Of a DNA stretch of 64,000 nucleotides, positions 47,205 through 55,279 are shown piece after piece. This DNA is from Rhodobacteraceae bacterium IMCC1909. Its GTDB lineage: Bacteria > Pseudomonadota > Alphaproteobacteria > Rhodobacterales > Rhodobacteraceae. The position numbers were made by a program, and so were the translations under genes. Position 1 is the stretch's first letter. Every line of letters starts with the position of its first letter. A model generated the notes under the pieces. The model saw nothing but the letters and a program-made list of their open reading frames with translations. It had not been told where the DNA came from and made no database searches. The stretch covers positions 620,001 to 684,000 of the forward strand of contig JAPDHM010000002.1 in assembly GCA_030704425.1 (NCBI GenBank), written 5' to 3'.

Positions 47205-47724
47205 TTTTTGCCACTTCGTAGCGACTGATCGGGCGACGAGGTGGGTTTTTACCCTTGTCTGCAACAACAAGACGGCGGCCAACCGCCCGGCGCTTTCTGC
47301 GCGATCTGAAGCGTACCTGCCCGGATGCGTCTTCATACAGTTCGGAAGGTTAATGGAAAAGAGTTCACAGACCGCCTCTTTGGTTTGCGAAAAAAACGGG
47401 CGGCGACCGGGGCACCTGAGTTTAACAAACTCTGCGCCGCACTGGAAACCGAACATCGGCTGACACCGCCGAAATCGCCTCAAGTCAACGGCAGGGCCGA
47501 ACGCTTCAATGGTCGTGTCGAGGAGGTCTTGCAGACCCGTCATTTCCGATCTGGTGAAGAAATCGAGGCGACGCTGCACCGTTACGTTTGGCGCTACAAC
47601 CAACAACTTCCGTAGTCAGCGTTGCGTAGCAGGCCGCCCTTGCAAGCGATGAAGGATTACCATAAAATCAAACCGGAGCTGGTCAAAAAAGCAGCCGTAC
47701 TACCTTCCGGGATGTGACAAATAG
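47205..47724 (+). pseudogene. Decayed IS481-family transposase
   Basis: Fragments in several frames together resemble the rve/DDE domain of IS481 transposases: TDRATRWVFTLVCNNKTAAN, RRFLRDLKRTCP, then NGKEFTDRLFGLRKK, HRLTPPKSPQVNGRAERFNG and HFRSGEEIEATLHRYV, then a shifted SALRSRPPLQAMKDYHKIKP and finally YYLPGCD. At least three frameshifts are needed, and the TDNG aspartate is replaced. The N-terminal domain and left end are missing. The remnant stops 14 bases before the aminotransferase gene and accounts for the stretch 47111-47737, whose first 94 bases show nothing clear. Confidence 0.85.
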
Positions 47725-47737
47725 TTAGGGGGCTGTA

Positions 47738-48874
47738 ATGCCAGGATTTGAACTGATCGGCGAAGAAGAACGTGCAGCCCTAAATGAATTGATGGATGAA
47801 GGTGGCGTTTTATTTGCACACGGTTTCGGACCAATGCGCAAACGCTATCATGTTCGGGAATTAGAAGCAGCGTTTCGTGACAAACTAGGCGCGAATGATG
47901 CCCTATGCGTTTCATCAGGTACCGCGGCAATCAAAGTCGCGTTGAAGTCATTGGGTGTTACCTACGGGGATGAAGTAATCACGCAATGTTTCAACTTTAT
48001 CGCGACGGTCGAAGCCATCGTAGACTGCGGGGCAACGCCCGTGATCGCAGGATCAGATGAGACCTTGAATATGGATCCTACCCAATTGGAAGGATTGATT
48101 ACAAAAAAGACAAAAGCAATTATGCCGGTTCACATGTTAGGCGTTCCCGCACGTATGAATGAAATCAAAGCTATTGCTAAAAAGTACAAACTGCCTGTGA
48201 TCGAAGACGCCTGCGAGGCCGTTGGCGCAAAATATAATGGTCAATATGCTGGAACGTTGGGTGATGCAGGTGTATTCAGTTTTGATTTTGGTAAAACAAT
48301 AACAACTGGCGAAGGGGGCCTTGTGATTTTACAAAACGCTGAAATGGCCGAAAAATCGCGCTGGTATCACGATCACGGCCACATGAATCTAGAGGGTAGA
48401 CCACGGGGACTAGATCGTGCAGGAATCACAGGCTTCAACTATCGTATGAGTGAATTGAATGCCGTCGTTGGTAAAGCGCAATTGGCAAAACTGGATTATA
48501 TCTTAGAGGAATCTGGAAAACGCTTCAAAATATTGTGTGATGGTGTCACCGTCCCAGCGTTTAAAAAACGCGCAATCCCAGCAGAAGCCGAACCTGCGTT
48601 TGACACCGTGATTTTCGAAGTCAGGAATAAAAAATTGCGCGATAGCGCAATCGCCCTATTGAGTGAAATGGGTTTTGGAACCAAAAATTTACCTGATGCT
48701 ATGAATTGGCATTGCTCGGTATTTTGGGATCACATGGGGTTCGACACACGCACCCCTGCCGCAATGGAAACCCTCGCGCTTTTGGAACGACAAATCGCAA
48801 TCCCCGTCGTTTTAGGCCGATCGGTAGAAGATTATGCAGCGCTTGCGGATGCATTGAACGCATTGGCAGACTAA
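47738..48874 (+). CDS. DegT/DnrJ aminotransferase, KdnA-like
   Basis: The 378-residue protein is a PLP sugar aminotransferase of the DegT/DnrJ/EryC1 fold: CVSSGTAAIKVALKSLGVTY, EDACEAVGAKYNG, and the PLP lysine (Lys186) in FSFDFGKTITTGEGG, then GFNYRMSELNAVVGKAQLAK. The start MPGFELIGEEE and the MR..Y motif near residue 33 recall KdnA of Shewanella, which aminates 8-oxo-Kdo to 8-amino-3,8-dideoxy-Kdo; this comparison is from memory. It is the first of four coupled genes with CMP-sugar and Kdo transferases, which supports an ulosonic acid substrate. The gene is A+T-richer than its flanks. Confidence 0.85.
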   Translation: MPGFELIGEEERAALNELMDEGGVLFAHGFGPMRKRYHVRELEAAFRDKLGANDALCVSSGTAAIKVALKSLGVTYGDEVITQCFNFIATVEAIVDCGATPVIAGSDETLNMDPTQLEGLITKKTKAIMPVHMLGVPARMNEIKAIAKKYKLPVIEDACEAVGAKYNGQYAGTLGDAGVFSFDFGKTITTGEGGLVILQNAEMAEKSRWYHDHGHMNLEGRPRGLDRAGITGFNYRMSELNAVVGKAQLAKLDYILEESGKRFKILCDGVTVPAFKKRAIPAEAEPAFDTVIFEVRNKKLRDSAIALLSEMGFGTKNLPDAMNWHCSVFWDHMGFDTRTPAAMETLALLERQIAIPVVLGRSVEDYAALADALNALAD

Positions 48875-48877
48875 GTT

Positions 48878-49558
48878 TTGTTAATCGTGGTACCAGCCCG
48901 GGCGGGGTCCAAAGGAATTCCTGGAAAAAACACCAAAATCTTTCGCGATGCGCCTTTGGTGAATTGGTCATTTGCTGCTGCAAAATGGCTGTCGAACAAA
49001 TTAGATGCACAGGTTCTATGTACCACTGATGATCCCAATGTGGCGGAGCTGGCTAGGGCAATGAATTTGTTGGTGCACAATCGGGCCAAGCAGTTGGCCA
49101 ACGATACAGCCAGCATGGCAGACGTAGTTCTGGATGTCTGTGAAACCACCAACTCAAATAGTTATATTCTGTTACAACCCACGTCGCCGTTACGGATAAA
49201 GGTCGATTTGGAACGACTAGTGTCAGCATTGGAGAAAAATCCAACGGTCGTATCCTGTACCACCCCTGCAGAAGCGCCAGAAGATATCATCGAATTGTCA
49301 TCTGGGCCGATCATAACTGGTCCCAAAACTGAAACACGCCAAGATCGTGTCAGAGAATATCGTTTTGTGGATGGGGCGTTTTATGCTGGCTGTGTAACGA
49401 ACCTTAAAAACGGGCTAGGTTTTTCACCCACTGGCACAAAATTCGTAACATTAACCAATCCGATTGCTAATGATATCGATACACCATTTGACTGGACGAT
49501 GGCAGAAACCCAGCATGATTGGCTTGTATCGCAGGGAGTGGAATTTGTCCGTCCCTAA
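48878..49558 (+). CDS. NeuA-type CMP-ulosonic acid synthetase
   Basis: The 226-residue protein is a cytidylyltransferase with IVVPARAGSKGIPGKNTK, the signature of CMP-sialic acid synthetases (NeuA) rather than housekeeping KdsB (PARxxSxRLPGK). It also has CTTDDPNVAELA, LLQPTSPLRIKVDLERLV and a C-terminal PIANDIDTPFDWTMAE motif with the metal-binding Asp. It should activate an alpha-keto acid sugar (a nonulosonic acid, Kdo or amino-Kdo) with CTP. The TTG start lies three bases after the previous stop; GTG 48887 is an alternative. The 3' end overlaps the next gene by 14 bases. Confidence 0.83.
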   Translation: MLIVVPARAGSKGIPGKNTKIFRDAPLVNWSFAAAKWLSNKLDAQVLCTTDDPNVAELARAMNLLVHNRAKQLANDTASMADVVLDVCETTNSNSYILLQPTSPLRIKVDLERLVSALEKNPTVVSCTTPAEAPEDIIELSSGPIITGPKTETRQDRVREYRFVDGAFYAGCVTNLKNGLGFSPTGTKFVTLTNPIANDIDTPFDWTMAETQHDWLVSQGVEFVRP

Positions 49559-51032
49559 ATTTGACCTCGTGATCGTGGGCGGTGGTTCTGCTGGGTTAGA
49601 ATTGGCCCGCATGGCAACACGTTCAGAATTGAACGTTGCCTTGATTGAACAAGGTGTCAGCAGTGGGCGTCACATTTTCCAGCGTATTCCATTGATGGTC
49701 GGTAAAATTATAGGCAATTCGCATTTTGTGGATGTTTGGCGATCTGTCCCTTTGATGAGCGCTGGTGGATTTGCGCGGCCCATACTAGCTGGGAGAGGGT
49801 TGGGCGGATCCTCTCGGATCAATGGTAATGTAGCATATGCTGGGCCCCGCCGTAGATATACCCAAGTCTATGACAAAATTGGATTAAATTTTTCAGATAT
49901 CTTACGTGAGTTATCACCAGATGCATCGAACGCTGCTCCGCGCGTTCACACATGGACAGATTGTCTGAGCGAACTGTTTTTGAAAGCGACGGTGGCTGAC
50001 GGTGCCCGTTTGCTTGACGACCCCGATGATGATTTCTTTGGAGCATCACCCCTGCATGTAAATACGCGATGGGGTTTACGACACAACCACTTGGAGGCAT
50101 TTTACCGCCAAGCCCAAAAGTCAAAGCTCACGATCGTTCACGGAAACGCAAAAGAATTAATCTTTACCGATAGTCGGGTTTCAGGAGTTGTTCTGGTAAA
50201 TGGCACTGAAATACACGCACAGGAAATCATTGTGTCTGCTGGTGCTATTGGATCCCCAACCCTTTTACTACATTCTGGTATTGGTGATAGTGCGATGCTG
50301 CGTCGAGCTGGAATCGCAGGCAAATTGGATCAACCTCATGTTGGTCGACATTTAAAAGATCACGCAAATTTGCGCATCCCGTTTTCTTGCCCCGAACATG
50401 ATACGCTGAATCAAAAAACTCGTGGTTTTAAAGCGTTGGCTGAAGGGTTCAAATTTTTGACTGGTCAGTCTGATACCATTTTGCGCGGCCCAGGTGCATC
50501 AGCTGGTTTGAATGTCGAATGGGATAATCCGTATCGCATTCAACTGGTACATTTCACCCAAGACCGATCACAAGTTGGCACAAAAGGGATCGTATTCGAA
50601 AAAATAAGGGGAGCTTCTTTGGGAATGTATGCACTTTGGCCCTATTCCGAAGGGTCGGTTGAATTGACATCAAAGGAATTACGTATTGATCCAGGATTTT
50701 TAACCGACCAGCGCGATATGACAACAACACTGCACGCGTTAAGCCATGCCCGTAACTTGATTTTCCAAATGGGGTTTGCGCCGCATTCCAACCATATTGA
50801 TGATGAAACATTGATCCGCACTGGTGTATATTCTGGGTATCATTTGATCGGGTCGAACCGCATGGCGCGCACAGCGCGTGATGGCGTTGTCGCACCCGAT
50901 TTTCGAGTCCATGGAATTGATGGCCTTTCGATCTGTGATGCATCTGTGATGCCGGATCATTTGTCATCACACAGCTATTTAGCTACGATCGCTCAAGCCC
51001 GGATGTTGGGTCGTCAACGGGGCTGGATCTAA
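49545..51032 (+). CDS. GMC-family flavin oxidoreductase
   Basis: The 495-residue protein belongs to the glucose-methanol-choline group, which oxidises primary alcohols. It has the FAD motif IVGGGSAGLELARMATRS, GRGLGGSSRINGNVAYAG, SAGAIGSPTLLLHSGIGD, and a C-terminus GYHLIGSNRMARTARDG (catalytic His region) with GLSICDASVMPDHLSSHSY. The TTG start (49545) has GGGAG six bases upstream and overlaps the CMP-transferase gene; an upstream ATG (49464) is rejected. Within this cassette it could oxidise the C8 alcohol of Kdo to the aldehyde needed by the KdnA-like enzyme, replacing KdnB. That role is inference. Confidence 0.88.
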   Translation: MSVPKFDLVIVGGGSAGLELARMATRSELNVALIEQGVSSGRHIFQRIPLMVGKIIGNSHFVDVWRSVPLMSAGGFARPILAGRGLGGSSRINGNVAYAGPRRRYTQVYDKIGLNFSDILRELSPDASNAAPRVHTWTDCLSELFLKATVADGARLLDDPDDDFFGASPLHVNTRWGLRHNHLEAFYRQAQKSKLTIVHGNAKELIFTDSRVSGVVLVNGTEIHAQEIIVSAGAIGSPTLLLHSGIGDSAMLRRAGIAGKLDQPHVGRHLKDHANLRIPFSCPEHDTLNQKTRGFKALAEGFKFLTGQSDTILRGPGASAGLNVEWDNPYRIQLVHFTQDRSQVGTKGIVFEKIRGASLGMYALWPYSEGSVELTSKELRIDPGFLTDQRDMTTTLHALSHARNLIFQMGFAPHSNHIDDETLIRTGVYSGYHLIGSNRMARTARDGVVAPDFRVHGIDGLSICDASVMPDHLSSHSYLATIAQARMLGRQRGWI

Positions 51033-52348
51033 TGTTTCCAAACCGTCTGTCAGATCGTATTGTTTTATGTCTCTGGTCAATCCTTTGGCATTTGGCTTTG
51101 CCTTTGATAATTTTATACCTGTGGTACCGTAGCCGTTCGGAATCTTTGTATATTACAAATTTGCGCGAAAGATTTGGAGGTGGATCACCAATACCACCAG
51201 ATACAATTTGGGTACATGCCGTCAGCTTAGGAGAAACACGTGCATCAAATCCGCTAATTCGCACTTTGATAGATCGTGGTGAAACAATCTTGCTGACTAA
51301 TATAACAGCAGCTGGGCGGGCCGAAGCGTCGAAACTTTTTGCAGATGATATTGCTGCGAAACGTTTATATCTGCGCTGGACCCCCATCGAATTACCTTGG
51401 GCCCTGCGTCGATTCATTTGTAATAATAAACCTAGATTCGGCATGATTATGGAAATTGAACTTTGGCCACAAATGATTGCCCAAGCAAAACGTCTAGGGG
51501 TGCCTTTGATCATGGCACAAGCACAATACCCAGACAAAAGCTTTGCGCGCGATCAAAAGGGGTTTGGACGAATACGCGCACGTAGCATCCAGGGATTTGA
51601 CTTAATACTCGCCAAATCTCAACGTCATGCAGAAAGATTTTGTCACTTCGGAGCCAGAAATGTTCGCGTAACAGGCGAATTGAGATTCGAACAATCTATC
51701 CCGCAAACACAGCTTGACGCAGCTGATGCACTTTTGGAAACCATTGATCCAAAGCGACTTCGCATTTGCCTTGCTAGTACGGCCCCCAACGAAGATACAA
51801 TGTTGATACCTGTAATTCAGGAGCTTTTGAAAAATACAATTGGACCTAAACCGTTCATAATCTATGTGCCTCGCCATCCAAAGAATTTTGAAGATACCAA
51901 GCAAAAATTGTGTAATGCAGGTTTAAATATGGCCGTCCGATCACGGGATTTTGCAGCAGACCTTTCAATGCTAACGCCCTTACCTGCTGATTGTGATGGT
52001 TTGTTTGGTGACAGTTTAGGTGAAATCAATTTCTACTACGCATTGGCCCAATCGGTGTTCGTTGGTGATAGTTTCAATGGCGAGGGCTCCCACAATATAA
52101 TTGAACCTCTACGTCTACTAAATTCCGTAGTTGTAGGCCCCAGCATATGGGGCATCGAATACCCTGGTTTAGAGGCAATCGAAGACGGTGTATTAATCAA
52201 ATTAGCCACACCTGATGATCTGTTAACCCATTGGCTTAATTTCACCCCGAACGTCAACAATGATCAAATTTCGAATTTTATCCACAATCATGGAGGTGCA
52301 ACGACGCGCATTTTGAAAGAATTAAGTGAGTATTACTTGCCTAGCTGA
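51032..52348 (+). CDS. waaA: 3-deoxy-D-manno-octulosonic acid transferase (WaaA/KdtA)
   Basis: WaaA transfers Kdo from CMP-Kdo to lipid A precursor at the inner membrane. The 438-residue protein has an N-terminal membrane anchor (LWSILWHLALPLIILYLWY), then the GT30 motifs WVHAVSLGETRASNPLI, ELRFEQS, RHPKNFED and GDSLGEINFYYALAQ followed by GEGSHNIIEPLRLLNS. Its ATG overlaps the previous stop (TAATG). As the last gene of the cassette it probably transfers the modified sugar. The A+T-rich composition suggests a copy additional to the chromosomal waaA, which is not in the window. Confidence 0.92.
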   Translation: MFPNRLSDRIVLCLWSILWHLALPLIILYLWYRSRSESLYITNLRERFGGGSPIPPDTIWVHAVSLGETRASNPLIRTLIDRGETILLTNITAAGRAEASKLFADDIAAKRLYLRWTPIELPWALRRFICNNKPRFGMIMEIELWPQMIAQAKRLGVPLIMAQAQYPDKSFARDQKGFGRIRARSIQGFDLILAKSQRHAERFCHFGARNVRVTGELRFEQSIPQTQLDAADALLETIDPKRLRICLASTAPNEDTMLIPVIQELLKNTIGPKPFIIYVPRHPKNFEDTKQKLCNAGLNMAVRSRDFAADLSMLTPLPADCDGLFGDSLGEINFYYALAQSVFVGDSFNGEGSHNIIEPLRLLNSVVVGPSIWGIEYPGLEAIEDGVLIKLATPDDLLTHWLNFTPNVNNDQISNFIHNHGGATTRILKELSEYYLPS

Positions 52349-52400
52349 ATGACCTTCAGGGATTATGCATGCTTTGCATTATTGGAATAGATCCAACCCC

Positions 52401-53027
52401 TTACTTCGTCCCAAACATCCTGTCACCCGCATCGCCAAGGCCAGGAAGGATATAGCCGATATCGCTGAGGCAGTCATCAATCGCGGCTGTCGTGATATTG
52501 ACATCAGGATGCGCCTCTTGCATGCGGGCAATGCCTTCTGGGGCGGCTAAGAGGCAGAGGAACTTGACATTGCGCGCGCCCGCCTGTTTGAGCAAATCAA
52601 TCGCCGCAACACTCGAATTGCCAGTGGCCAACATGGGATCGACAGCGATCACAACGCGATTTTGCAGGTCATCGGGAACTTTGAAATAATATTGCACCGG
52701 CTGCAGAGTTTCTTCATCGCGATAAAGCCCCACAAACCCCACTCTTGCCGAGGGAATCAATTCTAAAACCCCATCCAGCAACCCATTCCCGGCCCTAAGA
52801 ATAGAGACTAAAGCCAGTTTTTTTCCCGCCAACACAGGCGCCTGCATAGAGCGCATGGGCGTTTCAATGTCGCACAGCTCCAGCGGCAAATCCCGGGTCA
52901 CCTCATAGGCAATCAGATGGCTGATCTCGCGCAGCAATTGGCGAAACTGATTGGTCGGTGTCGACTTATCGCGCATCAAGCTCAGCTTATGTTGCACAAG
53001 CGGATGATCAACAATGGTGAGGGTCAT
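52401..53027 (-). CDS. upp: Uracil phosphoribosyltransferase
   Basis: Upp makes UMP from uracil and PRPP (EC 2.4.2.9). The 208-residue protein begins [20 protein letters not shown] and has [34 protein letters not shown], the PRPP loop [19 protein letters not shown], and the family C-terminus [20 protein letters not shown] 53027 is chosen because the upstream part of the frame is unconserved. It is the last gene of the nucleoside salvage cluster, 114 bases after add, and abuts the foreign cassette. Confidence 0.97.
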   Translation of the reverse strand: MTLTIVDHPLVQHKLSLMRDKSTPTNQFRQLLREISHLIAYEVTRDLPLELCDIETPMRSMQAPVLAGKKLALVSILRAGNGLLDGVLELIPSARVGFVGLYRDEETLQPVQYYFKVPDDLQNRVVIAVDPMLATGNSSVAAIDLLKQAGARNVKFLCLLAAPEGIARMQEAHPDVNITTAAIDDCLSDIGYILPGLGDAGDRMFGTK

Positions 53028-53141
53028 AGGGTTTAGCCAATTACAAGGATTACATGAGCCGATACTGGTGCAAAATTGCGGTTTTGACAATGCGCGGTCG
53101 CTTCAAATGACGTTAAGATTGCCGCGGCGTGACACCAGACC

Positions 53142-54110
53142 CTAGTTTTCCAGAGTTTTGGCCAAAGCCTCTTTGGTGGCAGCATCACAAAACGCTGCAT
53201 CAAGGGCTGTGGCATTGAGCGCACGGAAATCATCTACGCCCCAACCAAACACCCTCTCCAATTGCTCGAACTCTTGCGTCATATCGGTGTGGAAAAATGG
53301 GGGGTCATCGGTGCTGACAGTGACCTTCACCCCTGCGTCCCGCAGCTTAGCGATCGGGTGCTGTGCCAGGCTCGGATAGACGCCAAGGGCAATATTGGAG
53401 CCAGGGTTTACCTCCAATACGAGCCCAGTTTCTGCAAGGTAATCAACTAATTTAGGGTCCTCAATCGCATGCACCCCATGGCCAATCCGCTCAATGCATA
53501 AATCGTTAATCGTATCCCAAACCGATTGCGCCCCGCCCCATTCGCCAACGTGGGAGGTCAAACGCAGCCCGGCTTCCCGCGCCATGTCAAAAGCATAGGC
53601 AAACTCCCCAGCCTTGCCGGCATCCTCTGCCCCGCCCATGCCAAAGCCGACAACCCAATCCCCCGCTGTCTCGGCAGCGCAAAGGGCCGTTTCCCGCGCT
53701 TTGTCTGGCCCGAAATGGCGGATGCAGGTGACGATGCCTTTCAGCGTGACCCCCTCCACATGCGCCTCTTGCATAGCATGTAGATACTCGCGCCAAGCGC
53801 CCAGATCTCTGCCACCGCAGAAATCGGGGGAGACGAAGGTCTCAGCATAAACCACATTGTGCTCAGCGAGGTTTTCCAGCACCGATTGCGTCAGGCGCTG
53901 AAAATCTTCTGGGCTTTGCAATGCTTGGGTGGCCGCCTCATAGACCTGCAAAAACTCACCAAATCCGCTGTATTTATACGCGCCTGCCTCATCAAAAATC
54001 CCGCCAACATCGACAGATTTCTCTTGCGCGAGACCCCGGATAAAGGCCGGATCCGCCGCGCCCTCCAGATGCAGATGCAACTCGATCTTCGGAAATGTTT
54101 TCCAGCTCAT
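53142..54110 (-). CDS. add: Adenosine deaminase family protein
   Basis: This zinc amidohydrolase deaminates adenosine (or possibly adenine in type 2 members) to the inosine form. The 322-residue protein shows KIELHLHLEGA (metal-binding HxH), LTSHVGEWGGAQSV (His and catalytic Glu), RIGHGVHAIEDPKL and VTVSTDDPPFFHTDM (metal Asp). The ATG overlaps the deoB stop by four bases. The salvage neighbours favour adenosine as substrate. Confidence 0.93.
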   Translation of the reverse strand: MSWKTFPKIELHLHLEGAADPAFIRGLAQEKSVDVGGIFDEAGAYKYSGFGEFLQVYEAATQALQSPEDFQRLTQSVLENLAEHNVVYAETFVSPDFCGGRDLGAWREYLHAMQEAHVEGVTLKGIVTCIRHFGPDKARETALCAAETAGDWVVGFGMGGAEDAGKAGEFAYAFDMAREAGLRLTSHVGEWGGAQSVWDTINDLCIERIGHGVHAIEDPKLVDYLAETGLVLEVNPGSNIALGVYPSLAQHPIAKLRDAGVKVTVSTDDPPFFHTDMTQEFEQLERVFGWGVDDFRALNATALDAAFCDAATKEALAKTLEN

Positions 54111-55279
54111 AAGAAATTCCTACCCAGCCCTTGTGCCACAACACCCAAATGCGCGGCCACCGTTGCGGCCACATCTTGAAACGCAATCATGCGATCAGAA
54201 ACCTGATTTTGTGCCAACTTCTGTCTATGAACAAGCACAGGCACCTGTTCGCGTGTATGATCTGTGCCGCGCCATGTCGGATCATTGCCATGATCGGCTG
54301 TAAAGATCACCAGATCATCGGGCCGGCTTTGGACCAGAATAGGACCAATCTGCGCATCAAACCGTTCCAGCGCCCGCGCATAGCCTTCCGCATCGCGCCT
54401 GTGGCCAAAAAGCGTGTCAAATTCCACAAAATTGGCAAAGGTCAAACTGCCATCGGGCGCCTGCTGCATCTCATCGGCCAAATGCTCCATCAGCTGCGCG
54501 TCACTGCCCTTGCGGCAGCGCGTAATCCCGCGCATCGAAAAAATGTCTCCGATCTTGCCAATCGCATGGACGGGCCGGCCGGCCTGCATCACCCACTCGC
54601 AAAGGGTTGCAGACGGCGGATCCATCGCAAAATCCCTGCGATTCAGCGTGCGCTGAAATCCCGTTTCCAAAGATCCAACAAAGGGCCGTGCAATCACACG
54701 CCCGACCTTCATCTTATGCAGAATGCCCGCCATGTCTTGGCAAAGATCATAAAGATTTTGCAGGCCGAAATGCTCTTCATGGGCCGCAATCTGAAACACG
54801 CTGTCCACAGAGGTGTAACAAATCGGAAGACCAGAGCGCAGATGTTCGGCGCCAAAAGCCGCAATCACTGGCATCCCAGAGGCGTGGCAATTTGCCAGGC
54901 TGCCGCCTGCAAAGTTTTGAAGCGCCGCCAAGACTTGCAGCGGAAACGCCGGCGTTTCATCAGGAAAATAGTACCAATCCCAAGGCACTGGCACCCCTGC
55001 CAACTCCCAATGGCCCGATGGGGTATCTTTGCCCTTGGAGATTTCACGCGCCACCGCCCAGACCCCAGAACGCGCAGCCGGCCATGGAGAGGACATACCG
55101 CTTGAATGCTGCAAAGCCTCCCCCAGGCCCAAGGCGGCCAAATTCGGCATATGCAGATCACCCTGACGCGCCTGAATGATGTGGCCCAGCGTATTGGCCC
55201 CCGTATCCCCAAACTCCGAAGCATCTGGCGCTCCACCACAGCCCAGAGAATCCAGAACTACCAAGAAAGCCCTAGCCAT
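54107..55279 (-). CDS. deoB: Phosphopentomutase
   Basis: DeoB converts (deoxy)ribose 1-phosphate, released by nucleoside phosphorylases, to the 5-phosphate. The 390-residue protein begins MARAFLVVLDSLGCGGAPDA (metal-binding Asp), then GDTGANTLGHI, DTPSGHWELAG, CYTSVDSVFQIAAHEE, NFVEFDTLFGHRRD and FTADHGNDPTWRGTDHTRE. All are standard alkaline phosphatase-superfamily DeoB motifs. ATG 55279 follows the usual family start; it overlaps deoA by eight bases and add by four. Confidence 0.97.
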   Translation of the reverse strand: MARAFLVVLDSLGCGGAPDASEFGDTGANTLGHIIQARQGDLHMPNLAALGLGEALQHSSGMSSPWPAARSGVWAVAREISKGKDTPSGHWELAGVPVPWDWYYFPDETPAFPLQVLAALQNFAGGSLANCHASGMPVIAAFGAEHLRSGLPICYTSVDSVFQIAAHEEHFGLQNLYDLCQDMAGILHKMKVGRVIARPFVGSLETGFQRTLNRRDFAMDPPSATLCEWVMQAGRPVHAIGKIGDIFSMRGITRCRKGSDAQLMEHLADEMQQAPDGSLTFANFVEFDTLFGHRRDAEGYARALERFDAQIGPILVQSRPDDLVIFTADHGNDPTWRGTDHTREQVPVLVHRQKLAQNQVSDRMIAFQDVAATVAAHLGVVAQGLGRNFL

